This document shows positions 1 to 8,080 of a stretch of DNA of 20,799 nucleotides, piece by piece. Below the pieces are notes generated by a model that was not told the origin of the DNA, made no database searches, and was given only the letters and a program-made list of their open reading frames with translations. The DNA is taken from positions 1-20,799 of the forward strand of contig SFKI01000040.1 of assembly GCA_004554775.1 (NCBI GenBank), read 5' to 3'. The position numbers and the translations under genes are program-made. Position 1 is the first letter of the stretch. Each line of letters begins with the position of its first letter. The DNA comes from Subdoligranulum variabile (GTDB lineage: Bacteria > Bacillota > Clostridia > Oscillospirales > Ruminococcaceae).

Positions 1-1686
1 TGTGCCTTTATAGCCGTTGCGAATGTAGGGCAGGTACACCTGCTCGGTGCAGCGGCCGAGGATGGACTTTTCTTTCGCGGTCACCATGCCGTCACCGATC
101 AGCTGTTCAAACAGCGACAGCACAAACTCCGACTTGCTGACGATGGGATTGCGCTCATCGCCGTAGGCGCGATCCATGTCCAGCGCGTTGATGTGGGTGT
201 CGGACGTGGCCGAGATGCGGATGACTTCACCGCCGAGGGCTTCGGTCAGATAGCCGAACTCACTTTCCGGGTCGAGAATGAGAATGTCATCTTCGGTGGA
301 AAGCGCAATCTGCACGATTTCTTCCTTGGCGCTCATGCTCTTGCCAGAGCCGGAAACACCCAAACGGAAACTGTTGCCATTCAGCAGCAGCCGCCGATCC
401 GCCACGATCATGTTCTTGCTGACGGCGTTCTGCCCATAGTACAGACCGTGCGGCTGCATGATTTCCTGTGCGCGGAACGGAATCAGCACGGCGGTGCTTT
501 CGGTGGTGAGCGTGCGCAAGGCTTGGATTTTCCGCAGACCATACGGCAACACCGTGTCCAGTCCGTCTTTCTGCTGCCAGCGCAGCGTGGAAAGCTGGCA
601 TAGATGCTTGCGGGCAGTAGAGAACAGCGTTTCGGTGTCGCTGTCGAGCTGCTCCTTATTGTCCGCCAGATGCACCAGCGTCACCAACCCGAACATCATC
701 CGCTGGTCGCGGGTGGTCAGGTCGTCCAGCATTTCTTTGGTTTCCTTGCGCTGGAGTTCCATATCGTAAGGAACTGTCGCGGTAAAATTGTTGTTGGCGT
801 TCTGGCGGCGCTGCCAGTTGGCGACATTCGTTTCTACCCCTAACAGCGTGCTTTGCAGCTGGCGGGCGGCTTCGTCTGTCGGCACTGGCAGGATGTCGAT
901 GGACAGCATCAGGTCGCGGTCAAGGTCGCAGAGTTCGGACACAAAGCTGTCCTTGATGTAGCTGGCGTAGTCCTGCAAATACAGCACCCTGCCATAGCGG
1001 GCGTCCAGCTTGAAATGGTCGGCGGCAAACTCTATGCTGTCCGGGCAGAACCAGTCCTTGAAATGCTGCCCGCGTTTGGCGTGTTCGTGGATATTGAACT
1101 CCGCCGCAGCCTGTTCCCCGGCCTTGAAAAAGTCGCGGAAAATGTGCAGGCGCTCGGTCAGCGTCAGTTCGGTTGCCACCGAGGAAAGCTGCGCCAAGTG
1201 TGTTACAAGGTCGGTCCCCACGCGGGCAAAGTAGCTGCGTGCCTCGTCTGCATTGCGCTTTACCACGCTTACGGTCAGATAACGCTCCCGCACAATGCTG
1301 TTGCTGGTGCCGGTGACTTGGGCGGTGAGCATTTGATTGAACTCATGGCGGTATTCGTCAAGACCGTCTCCCTTGTCATGGAGAAGTACCGACTTTTCAA
1401 ATTCTGCCTTGTTGATGCGGCGGTTGTAGATCGTGATTTTGGCCGATGCACCGGAGTCGAGGGCGTTCAGCAGTTCCGAGTAATCAAGGAACATACTGGT
1501 TTTGTCCTCTTTGCCGGCGATGGCGTAGTTGATGTCGGTAAACGACCATGTTTTGGAATACTGGTTGCCGACTTGGAAAATCCCATCCGCAAAGATACGG
1601 CGGATGGGGATTGCATCCTGTACGCTGCGCGGAATCCGGAACTTTTCGCGTTCCATCTTCTGCGCTTTTGACAGGGTTTTAATCAA
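1..1686 (-). CDS. VirB4/TraE-family conjugation ATPase (3' end outside window)
   Basis: This is the cytoplasmic ATPase that powers the type IV secretion channel of the element. The open frame gives 562 residues and leaves the window still coding; relatives are about 800 residues. The N-terminal part begins with the family-like stretch EREKFRIPRSVQDAIPIRRI. The Walker A motif GVSGSGKS is at residues 443-450 (337-360) and Walker B DDILILD follows at about 466-472 (271-291). The sampled frame shows no break. The start chosen is TTG at 1686: it overlaps the PrgI stop as TTGA and has GAGG seven bases upstream. The first in-frame ATG is at 1656 and lacks a Shine-Dalgarno sequence. It is the last visible gene of the transfer run and is probably translationally coupled to PrgI. 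Confidence 0.93.
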   Translation of the reverse strand, partial: MIKTLSKAQKMEREKFRIPRSVQDAIPIRRIFADGIFQVGNQYSKTWSFTDINYAIAGKEDKTSMFLDYSELLNALDSGASAKITIYNRRINKAEFEKSVLLHDKGDGLDEYRHEFNQMLTAQVTGTSNSIVRERYLTVSVVKRNADEARSYFARVGTDLVTHLAQLSSVATELTLTERLHIFRDFFKAGEQAAAEFNIHEHAKRGQHFKDWFCPDSIEFAADHFKLDARYGRVLYLQDYASYIKDSFVSELCDLDRDLMLSIDILPVPTDEAARQLQSTLLGVETNVANWQRRQNANNNFTATVPYDMELQRKETKEMLDDLTTRDQRMMFGLVTLVHLADNKEQLDSDTETLFSTARKHLCQLSTLRWQQKDGLDTVLPYGLRKIQALRTLTTESTAVLIPFRAQEIMQPHGLYYGQNAVSKNMIVADRRLLLNGNSFRLGVSGSGKSMSAKEEIVQIALSTEDDILILDPESEFGYLTEALGGEVIRISATSDTHINALDMDRAYGDERNPIVSKSEFVLSLFEQLIGDGMVTAKEKSILGRCTEQVYLPYIRNGYKGT

Positions 1687-2081
1687 GCGGTTTCCTCGCT
1701 GTCATGGGTGTTTTTCTTCATAGGCAAACCTCTCTTTCGCTTCATGCCCGCACGGATCGCGGGCTGCATGGCTTCGTAGTAATAGTTGTCGGATTTGAAA
1801 ATAAGGCGCTTCGGGCAGAGGATTTCAGACTTGAACCATGCCCAAAGCACCTGTTCGGCGGTCATGCCGTGGTAGGTGAAAAAGCCACAGGAGGCAAACG
1901 GCGCGGCACCCAAAATGCACATCCAGCCGATTTCTTCTGTGCCGACATACGGCTGTAAGGCAAAGTAGATGCCCACTGCAACACCGACCGCCAGCACCGA
2001 GCAGATGAACTGCCGGGTGTTCAGCCCGAAAAAGATGTTTTCGTGATAATCGCGGACTTCTTTCGGAATTTTGATTTCCAT
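1683..2081 (-). CDS. PrgI family transfer protein (VirB3-like inner-membrane component)
   Basis: A 132-residue membrane protein of the PrgI family, which sits next to VirB4 in Gram-positive conjugation systems and is thought to occupy the VirB3 position at the membrane base of the channel. It begins MEIKIPKEVRDYHENIFFGL, typical of the family, and has two hydrophobic segments at about residues 24-45 and 52-72, followed by a basic tail (AGMKRKRG). ATG at 2081 is chosen because AAGGAGG lies seven bases upstream; the upstream in-frame TTG at 2087 would sit directly on that site. The last codons encode the GAGG used by VirB4, and the stop overlaps the VirB4 TTG start. Confidence 0.9.
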   Translation of the reverse strand: MEIKIPKEVRDYHENIFFGLNTRQFICSVLAVGVAVGIYFALQPYVGTEEIGWMCILGAAPFASCGFFTYHGMTAEQVLWAWFKSEILCPKRLIFKSDNYYYEAMQPAIRAGMKRKRGLPMKKNTHDSEETA

Positions 2082-2088
2082 TGGCAAT

Positions 2089-2095
2089 CCTCCTT
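2089..2095 (-). promoter_or_regulatory. Ribosome binding site of the PrgI gene
   Basis: AAGGAGG on the minus strand, seven bases before ATG 2081. It overlaps the TAA stop of the upstream VirB6-like frame, indicating stop/restart coupling. It decides the PrgI start against TTG 2087. Confidence 0.75.
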
Positions 2096-2851
2096 ACAAT
2101 CCCATAATTTCCTTTACAATTCTGTCACAGCCCTTAATCGCCCCAACCAGCACCAGCAAGTTGAATGCCAGCTCACCGACATAGGTCCAGACAGCCGTCA
2201 CCACTGATGTGCCGGTATCCACGGCGGGTGGGTTGGACGAGATAGCCGAAAAGATAATGCAGGCCAGCGCAATGACCACACCCTGCAGGCAGATGCCCAC
2301 ATAGCTGCGGATGAAGTTTTTGCCAACGCTGCTGGTCGGCTCCCCGGCAAAGGTAGACAGCGGAATCGGCGCAATGGCGGCGTACATCCACAGGCTGAAC
2401 ATTCTGCCGTAGACCGTGAGAATCATGGTAAAAGATAAAACCGTAATCAGCAGCCCGCCGATCAGCGTAACCGCCCACAGCTGCCCGATTGCGTAATAAT
2501 GGTGGATACCATGCCCTGCACAATGGAGAACACCGCCAGCATCAATTCCAACCCGTAGGTCACTGCGCCCTTGGCAAGCGCAAAGCGGATGAACAGTTTG
2601 AGGGCGTGTTCGGGCTTTTTCACTTCCATAAAGCTGCCGCAGGTTTTCATAACTCCCACGGCAAAGAAAAGCACCAACAGCCCATAACCGATTGCCTGCA
2701 ACGCGCCGTGGATGCCTGTCATAACGCCCCAGACCTGCCCGCCTTTGAATGTCTGCGGGCTTTCGGTCAGCAGCGACCAGATTTCCGCCAGCTTGTCGTT
2801 CCATGTGGAGAGCGCGGCGTTCAGGTTCGACACGATCCATGACTCACCCAC
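2094..2851 (-). pseudogene. VirB6/TrbL-like channel protein, frame broken near 2480-2495
   Basis: This gene would encode the polytopic inner-membrane channel subunit of the transfer apparatus. The 5' part reads MGESWIVSNLNAALSTWNDK from GTG 2851 (GGTGAT five bases upstream) to about VSTIITQSG and then stops at 2462. The 3' part continues in another frame from about LWAVTLIGGLLITVLSF, through hydrophobic segments and the conserved AIAPIPLSTFAGEP, to KEIMGL. Relatives carry roughly 20-30 residues between the two parts that are absent here, so this looks like a short deletion that also shifts the frame rather than a simple slip. It lies between the pilin-like gene and PrgI, the usual place for VirB6. 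The truncated first product would be 129 residues. An assembly error is the main alternative. Confidence 0.8.
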
Positions 2852-2884
2852 AGGGCATCACCGCCTTTCCTCTTGGTGCGGCCC

Positions 2885-3205
2885 TCACGCGGTGATGAGG
2901 TCGAGGATTTCTTTGGCGAACGTGATAACCAGACCGCCCGCCAGCGTCAGGAAACCTTGGCTGCGCTGGCTGGGGTCGTGGCTCTGCAAGGACAGGCCGA
3001 CCTGCACAATGCCCCACCCCAGCAGGATAAGGCCCACCGCGCGGATCAGCGAAAAGATGAATGTGGAGAGATTTTCGACCACGACCAGAGGGTCATCTGC
3101 GGCAAAGGCGGGCAGGGCAAAAACAATGCCGCACACCAGCACGGCGTACAGCGCAAACAAATTGAGAGAAATTTTCACGGATTTTTTGTTATGATTCAGC
3201 TTCAT
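2885..3205 (-). CDS. VirB2/TrbC-like pilin-type membrane protein
   Basis: A 106-residue protein with an N-terminal basic stretch and hydrophobic core ending ALPAFAADD, which looks like a signal sequence with an AxA cleavage site, then two hydrophobic segments (about residues 50-70 and 83-103) joined by a polar loop SLQSHDPSQRSQG. Size, topology and position between VirD4 and VirB6 fit the VirB2/TrbC or Maff2-type small subunits of Gram-positive conjugation channels. ATG 3205 overlaps the VirD4 stop as ATGA, with GGAGG five bases upstream, so translation is coupled to VirD4. A GTG-started VirB6-like gene follows after 33 bases. The pilin role is inferred from family position. Confidence 0.78.
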   Translation of the reverse strand: MKLNHNKKSVKISLNLFALYAVLVCGIVFALPAFAADDPLVVVENLSTFIFSLIRAVGLILLGWGIVQVGLSLQSHDPSQRSQGFLTLAGGLVITFAKEILDLITA

Positions 3206-4920
3206 GTAGACCTCCGAATTCTTTGTATGGTTGGCTTTATTTCTGCGGGCTCGGCGGGCAGAAAATCGTCCATATCCAGCAGTTCATAATTTTCGGGTGC
3301 GCCGGGCAGATCGTCCCGCGCGTTGTCAGCGGCGGTGTAGTCGTAAGGGGCCGCGCCGCCGTCCTCGGTGTAGCGGATATTGGGGTGCTTGAGCAGATTG
3401 TATTTCAGGTCAACCACGGGGCGTTCCCCACGGATGAACAGGATGCACTTGCTGTTGTCCAGCAGCCGCACCTCGTCCGGGGTCATAAGGTCGCGCCCGG
3501 ACTGCTGGTGGTTGATGCTGTAACTGCCGCTGCGCCCTTTGCTTTGGTTATAGCTTGTCGTGGAAATCGTTTCTTTCCCCAGCAGTTCCGAGACGTATTT
3601 GTGGGTTTCCTTTTCGGTGCCGCCGAGGTAGAGGAATTCATCGCACAGACCGACCAGTGATTCCCAATCATCCTTGTACATGGCCTTGAGCTGTGCCATG
3701 TTCTGTACGATGATGGAGCAGAATATGCCACGGGAACGCATGGTGGCCAGTGCTGACAAAAAGGTGTCTTTCGGCAAGGAAATGTTGGCGTACTCGTCCA
3801 TCAGGCAATGCACCGGCACGGATAGGCGTCCTTTGTGTACACGGTCGGCTTGACGGTACAGCGTCTGGATAAGCTGGGTGTAAATCATGCCGACCAGATA
3901 ATTGAGGGATTTGTCCGAATCCGGAATGCAGCAGAACAGCGCAATCTTGCGTTCGCCCAATTCCTGCAAGTGCAGCTCGTCCGTCATGGTTAATTTGGCA
4001 ATAGACGGCAGATTGAACGCGGCAAGGCGCACACCTACACTTACCAAAATCGACTTTGCCGTTTTGCCCGCAGCTTGTTTGAAAATGCGGTACTGCTTAC
4101 AGCGCTCGAACAGGATGTCCAGCGGGGACTGGTAGTTGTCATCATCCTCGTGGACTTCTGCGGAGGTAATCATCTCCATTACCATCGAGAAGTTTTGTTC
4201 TTCGGGTGGGGCCTCGTGCAGCAGGTACAACATGAGAGCTTGGAGCAGGGCGGTTTCGGACTTGGTCCAGAACGGATCGCTGCTCTGCGCATGGGGTGGC
4301 GTGGTATTTTGAATCAGATTTTCAATCAAAGTCAGCACTTCACGGTCATCATGTACATACACAAACGGGTTGTAACAGAACGATGCAGCAGGGTTTATGA
4401 GGTCAAAAACGATAACCTCATAGCCTTTTTGCTTCAGCAAATTACCGGTCTTACGCAAAATTTCGGCCTTGGGATCTGTAATTACCATAGAGCAGGCACA
4501 TTCCAGCACATTCGGCACACCATAAGTGCGTGTCTTACCTGCGCCGGAGCCGCCGACAATCAGGATGTTGGTGTTGTGCTTGTGTTTGTAGCCGTCTATC
4601 CCGATGTGACAGTGTTGGGTCAGCAGCAGGTTCGGTCCGCGCTTATCCATGTAGAACTTGTTCAATCGGAACACATCGCCCCAAGCCGCCGAGCCATGCT
4701 CCGCGCCGGGGCGGGTGTTCTTCTGATCCGACACAGCCACGATAAGCACTACCGCGTAAATCACCGTAAACACAAGCAAAAAGCGCGGGCTGTCTTGACT
4801 CCACGCCAACGCAAACGGCTCTGCCAGTGCGCTGTTCAGCGCATCCAACAGAGCCGTTATCTTCATACCCTGCTGCCAGCGGCAAGCCACCGCCAGCGCC
4901 GCCCACCATACAAGTGGCAA
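3202..4920 (-). CDS. VirD4/TraG-family type IV coupling protein
   Basis: This membrane ATPase links the relaxase-DNA complex to the transfer channel. From TTG 4920 it has 572 residues: a hydrophobic segment near 47-63, Walker A GGSGAGKT at 123-130, TDPKAE near 148-153, and Walker B VHCLMDEYANI near 370-380. The start is doubtful. TTG 4920 has no ribosome binding site and falls inside what looks like a first membrane helix, because the frame continues upstream (KNPWWVWLLPLP) to a TAG at 4969-4971 with no ATG, GTG or TTG between. An ACG at 4960-4962 could be a mutated start. Relatives, from memory, have about 10-14 residues between FER and KQYRIF that are missing here (4096-4104). The motifs are intact, so activity is possible. 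Confidence 0.9.
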   Translation of the reverse strand: MPLVWWAALAVACRWQQGMKITALLDALNSALAEPFALAWSQDSPRFLLVFTVIYAVVLIVAVSDQKNTRPGAEHGSAAWGDVFRLNKFYMDKRGPNLLLTQHCHIGIDGYKHKHNTNILIVGGSGAGKTRTYGVPNVLECACSMVITDPKAEILRKTGNLLKQKGYEVIVFDLINPAASFCYNPFVYVHDDREVLTLIENLIQNTTPPHAQSSDPFWTKSETALLQALMLYLLHEAPPEEQNFSMVMEMITSAEVHEDDDNYQSPLDILFERCKQYRIFKQAAGKTAKSILVSVGVRLAAFNLPSIAKLTMTDELHLQELGERKIALFCCIPDSDKSLNYLVGMIYTQLIQTLYRQADRVHKGRLSVPVHCLMDEYANISLPKDTFLSALATMRSRGIFCSIIVQNMAQLKAMYKDDWESLVGLCDEFLYLGGTEKETHKYVSELLGKETISTTSYNQSKGRSGSYSINHQQSGRDLMTPDEVRLLDNSKCILFIRGERPVVDLKYNLLKHPNIRYTEDGGAAPYDYTAADNARDDLPGAPENYELLDMDDFLPAEPAEIKPTIQRIRRST

Positions 4921-4968
4921 GGGCAGCAGCCAGACCCACCAAGGATTCTTTCTTCCCGGCGTGGTGGA

Positions 4969-5760
4969 CTACCTTTCTTCGCCGCGATAGGGCGGGCGTT
5001 TTGTACGCTCGGCATCCCATGCCTGACGTTTTCTCCACAACTTCGGCAAAACTACGGAAAAGTCCTGCGGCATACGTTCCGCCTTGATTTGCGGCAGATT
5101 TGCAAACAAATCGCTTTGCAGCGTTTTCCATGCAACCTTATCCGGCATATTTTGAGTATAGAATTCGTTGTAGCTGTACGCCAGCCCACTGGTATCTATG
5201 TAGTGCTTGACTTCCGTTCGCAGCATTTGTCGTTCCCATTCGGTTTCCGGCGCACGGTGGGGTGCAAGCTGTTCCTGCATGATTGCCCGATTCAAATCGT
5301 CAGGCAATTTCAGCAGGGTTGGATACTTTCTGTGCAGTTCAGCGGTGATACCCTCTTTCTCAAAATAGGTGTGCAACTTCTGCCCTGCATAAGCATACCA
5401 CGCTACATTCCCGCATCCCATCCACTCAGTATCTCGGAACGGAATGTTGAGCGCCGCAAGGTTATCGGGGTCAATCAGCGCCTGCCGATAAGCATCGTAC
5501 CCCTGCATAATCAGCCAGTTACGGAAATCGGTAAATCTGTCATCCGAACTGCCGTCATTGATGATGCAAGCCGCCGCAACCATTTTGGGAAAGTTGGCTT
5601 TATTGCGGTAGCTTTGCCATGCGCAATCAAAACCGAGCAGTTCATCCTGCGGCAATTTGATGAGTTCCGTGTAAAGGAACTGTTTCACGGACGCTTCATC
5701 CTGCATATCTGCTTGGGCGCGGACTCGGTCAATGATCGGCTAGAATTTTTCCCATGTCAT
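4969..5760 (-). pseudogene. DUF4240 domain protein with in-frame TAG at codon 7
   Basis: The protein resembles the DUF4240 family, of unknown function: the stretch SSDDRFTDFRNWLIMQGYDAY matches the family's conserved core. The natural start appears to be ATG 5760, with GGTGA eight bases upstream overlapping the stop of the preceding gene. That frame reads MTWEKF, then TAG at 5740-5742, then PIIDRVRAQAD and on without interruption to 4969. The family usually has Trp at the stop position, so a TGG-to-TAG change fits. The remaining open frame from ATG 5706 (245 residues) has no clear ribosome binding site. It lies between a small conserved protein and VirD4. Readthrough or internal initiation could still give some product. 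Confidence 0.72.
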
Positions 5761-5768
5761 AGTCGGAT

Positions 5769-6074
5769 TCACCAGATAAACAGCGGCGTGTGCGCGTGCA
5801 GCAGCCGGGTCAGTGCGTCATCCACGGCATCGGTGTAACCACCTTCGGCCAAGCGCTGGGTGCGCAGTTGGTTGAGAGCTGCTTTTGCCAGCCGATACTC
5901 TGCCGCCGTCAGCGTCAGTTTGCCGCCTGCGGGCAGATCGTTCACTCGAAGGATCAGCCGCCCAGTTACTTCGGTGCTGCCGCCGTGGGCGCGCTGGCCG
6001 TAGTAGACATCACCCAGCGCCCGGAGCAGGATGCTTTTGTTGGCACGGTCAAGTTTAACCTTACGTTCTGTCAT
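5769..6074 (-). CDS. Small conserved ICE protein, function unknown
   Basis: A 101-residue protein starting MTERKVKLDRANKSILLRAL and ending LLHAHTPLFIW. It is mixed-charge with no membrane segment or signal. I recognise it only as a type of small protein often found near PcfB and VirD4 in clostridial conjugative elements, and cannot assign a function. ATG 6074 has GGTGA six bases upstream. Its TGA stop overlaps the ribosome binding site of the DUF4240 gene. About 80 bases of non-coding sequence separate it from the ArdC-like gene. On the minus strand this gap holds a TATGAT that might be a -10 element, but I see no convincing -35. Confidence 0.65.
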   Translation of the reverse strand: MTERKVKLDRANKSILLRALGDVYYGQRAHGGSTEVTGRLILRVNDLPAGGKLTLTAAEYRLAKAALNQLRTQRLAEGGYTDAVDDALTRLLHAHTPLFIW

Positions 6075-6156
6075 TGTTTTTCACCATCCTTTGCTCACAG
6101 CATATCATAGAACCGCCGCAATAGCTATCCGTCATTTGAAAACAAACGGAAAACAA

Positions 6157-7071
6157 TCAGCCGCGCTCCCGCTGGCGAGATTGCTTCTTGGCAGACGGCA
6201 CGGCAACAGCGTATTCTGCGGTGTGCGGTTCGCGGGACTGTACAGCCAGCGTGCGACTCAGACTGCGCAGCAGCCCACCACCAACGATGTTCACATCCGT
6301 CAGAAAGCCCCGCTGCTGTTCTTTGCCCAGATTGCCGTACAAGGCAACCACGCGGTCAAAGTTGAAAGCGGCGGTGTCAAGCCCATACCGATGCGCGACC
6401 ATGTAGGCGGCACAGTAACTCGGCGCAGCGTAGGCTTGGCGGTTGTAGGTGTAATCCTTGTGAAAATCTGCCTGTGCGCACTCCCGAACGATGGCGCACA
6501 GCGTCGTGCCTGCATCCATGCCGTTGCGGACATAAATCGTGCGGTTCTTGGGAACATACTGCGCTTGGATGCCGTCCGGCAGACTGTCCGAGATTTGGAT
6601 CGGCACCGGGCTGCTCTCGATGGCCGCGGCGACCAGTTCATCCACTTGGTAGTTAGCGGGCGGTGGCACAGGTCTGCCGCGCGTCTGTGTAATGTCGAAC
6701 ACCTTGCCGATATTATACCCGGAAGCCTTTCGGCCGTTATTCTCGTACACCTGCCCCACAATGGCCGTGTAACCTTCCTCGCCGGTACGGATATGCCTTC
6801 CGGCATCCTTCCATTGCTGGAATGTGCGGGCGTCCGTGATGTCGGCGTTCTGGCCGGAGAGCAAAAGCTGGTTCGGCAGCGAGTTGCGGCATTGCGACAT
6901 AAAGTCGAGAAATCCCTGCAAGGCCGGGGCATCTGCCAGCACCTCACCCATGCGGGCATCCACCTGCACCCAAACTGCTTCACGCTCGGTTTTCTTCATG
7001 GCAGCGTATTCTTCTTTGGAATACTGTGTTTCGGGCAGCGCAGCCTTGTTGAGATATTTATTCAAGTCCAT
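6157..7071 (-). CDS. ArdC-like protein with N-terminal ssDNA-binding domain and degenerate metallopeptidase region
   Basis: A 304-residue protein. The first half resembles the ArdC-type N-terminal domain (DUF1738-like), which binds single-stranded DNA and is often carried by conjugative elements: FLDFMSQCRNSLPNQLLLSGQ, then TDARTFQQWKDAGRHI and GYTAIVGQVY. The second half follows a zincin-like plan (YVPKNRTIYVRNGM, then IVRECAQADFHK), but the expected HExxH is replaced by RECAQ, so peptidase activity is unlikely. ATG 7071 directly follows the PcfB stop, with AAGGTG six bases upstream, showing coupling. Related proteins help an element survive restriction on entry or protect transferred single strands; that role here is inferred. 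Confidence 0.72.
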   Translation of the reverse strand: MDLNKYLNKAALPETQYSKEEYAAMKKTEREAVWVQVDARMGEVLADAPALQGFLDFMSQCRNSLPNQLLLSGQNADITDARTFQQWKDAGRHIRTGEEGYTAIVGQVYENNGRKASGYNIGKVFDITQTRGRPVPPPANYQVDELVAAAIESSPVPIQISDSLPDGIQAQYVPKNRTIYVRNGMDAGTTLCAIVRECAQADFHKDYTYNRQAYAAPSYCAAYMVAHRYGLDTAAFNFDRVVALYGNLGKEQQRGFLTDVNIVGGGLLRSLSRTLAVQSREPHTAEYAVAVPSAKKQSRQRERG

Positions 7072-7812
7072 TTACAGCACCTTGTCCTTTCGCTTGATTT
7101 TTACGGGCATCCTCGGCATTCGGTCTTTGGGCGGCTCGACCTTTCGGCGCAGATAGGCGGTGATGTCGCTGAGTTCCATGCGCACACTAGGGCGTTCACC
7201 CTTGGCCCGAAGCTGATCGGCGCGCGGCGACGGCGAGTTTGCAAAAGATTTGCTGCTGTCGGAGAAAGGCTCGGACGGACTGGCGTTCTCCGAGCCCTGC
7301 GGAAAACCCATGTTGAACTGCTCCTCGTCTGCGCCGACCTCAAATTCTACCGCGCCATCCTCGGTCTGGACGCGCTCGGTTTCCGGGGTAGGCTCGCTGC
7401 GCTCCTGCTGTACGGTGTCGATAAGTTCTGCCGTGCCGGTGTCCACAACAGCAAGTTGCAGCTTGTCGATGATGCGGTTGGCCTTGGAAGCATCATCCTG
7501 TAAAATGGCGATCTCAATGTGGTCGGGGTCCATCTTGTCACGGATGGGGCAATACAGCAGACCATGCGCCTTGGAGGCGCGGGCAAAATCGTGCATACGT
7601 TCTTTGTCTACCGTGAAAAATTTCAGCGGCTTGTGCTCTTTCAGCAAACGGATTAGGTGCGTTTTGCCGTGGGTCTTTTTGCTGTCGTGCAGCACTGCCT
7701 GTGCGAAAATAAAGAAGTTTTTCGCAGCGGTGCCGGAGATGCGCAGGGCAAACTCTGCACCCTCCAGCGAGTAGCGGACGACCTGGTCTGCGGGTTCAGA
7801 GCCGTAATTCAT
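7072..7812 (-). CDS. PcfB family (DUF3801) relaxosome adaptor
   Basis: A 246-residue protein of the PcfB/DUF3801 family. PcfB of plasmid pCF10 is an accessory factor that connects the relaxosome to the VirD4-type coupling protein. Family-like stretches are ADQVVRYSLEGAEFALRISG near the start, KFFTVDKERMHDFARASKAH, and GLLYCPIRDKMDPDHIEIAI. The middle is acidic and low in complexity (about residues 135-200), and the C-terminus is strongly basic (MPVKIKRKDKVL). ATG 7812 overlaps the stop of the DUF4314 gene as ATGA behind GGTGATGCCAG. It lies downstream of the relaxase and upstream of the ArdC-like gene, which fits a relaxosome role. Confidence 0.85.
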   Translation of the reverse strand: MNYGSEPADQVVRYSLEGAEFALRISGTAAKNFFIFAQAVLHDSKKTHGKTHLIRLLKEHKPLKFFTVDKERMHDFARASKAHGLLYCPIRDKMDPDHIEIAILQDDASKANRIIDKLQLAVVDTGTAELIDTVQQERSEPTPETERVQTEDGAVEFEVGADEEQFNMGFPQGSENASPSEPFSDSSKSFANSPSPRADQLRAKGERPSVRMELSDITAYLRRKVEPPKDRMPRMPVKIKRKDKVL

Positions 7813-8060
7813 CTGGCATCACCGGCCTTTTCTTTGGGCGAGGGCAAGCGGCTGAACGAGTCCACACCGGGGATGAGGGCAAGACTGCGCCCGCAGTCCC
7901 AATCTACATGGATTTGTCCAGCGTCGTCGATACATTCCACCGTGCCCATAGAACCGGGCGGCACGGGAAACTCATCTTCCATGCAGCTAAGTTGCAGCCG
8001 CGTGCCGGGCGGGTACTTGCGGCGCAGGTGTTCGATGTAGTCTTTGTTGGGGTATTTCAT
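7809..8060 (-). CDS. DUF4314 family small protein
   Basis: An 83-residue protein from ATG 8060 (MKYPNKDYIEHLRRKYPPGT). The core PGTRLQLSCMEDEFPVPPGS, MGTVECIDDAGQIHVDWDCG and SLALIPGVDSF is characteristic of the DUF4314 family, a small beta-rich domain of unknown function common in clostridial mobile elements. ATG 8060 is chosen because GGAAGG lies six bases upstream; in-frame starts further upstream lack this. The last codons, GGT GAT GCC AGA TGA, both end this protein (GDAR) and supply the ribosome binding site of PcfB. Confidence 0.85.
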   Translation of the reverse strand: MKYPNKDYIEHLRRKYPPGTRLQLSCMEDEFPVPPGSMGTVECIDDAGQIHVDWDCGRSLALIPGVDSFSRLPSPKEKAGDAR

Positions 8061-8080
8061 AGGCATCCTTCCTTTCAAGA

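Noticed and set aside
2462..2495. Programmed ribosomal frameshift in the VirB6-like gene
   Set aside because: No slippery heptamer is evident, and family residues are missing at the junction, which a frameshift cannot supply.
5740..5742. TAG as a reassigned or selenocysteine/pyrrolysine-like codon in the DUF4240 gene
   Set aside because: Other genes here end normally at TAG (for example the Toprim gene at 13170), and no recoding signal is visible. A point mutation is simpler.
4075..5838. Long plus-strand open frame (587 codons) opposite VirD4 and DUF4240
   Set aside because: It lies antisense to genes with clear family motifs, has no recognisable domain and is expected from G+C-rich codon structure.
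6075..6156. Promoter upstream of the small conserved gene
   Set aside because: A TATGAT is present on the minus strand, but no acceptable -35 lies at 16-18 bases, so I did not call it.
6031..7503. Long plus-strand open frame (490 codons) opposite the ArdC-like and PcfB genes
   Set aside because: It crosses the boundary between two real minus-strand genes and shows no domain, so it is a shadow frame.
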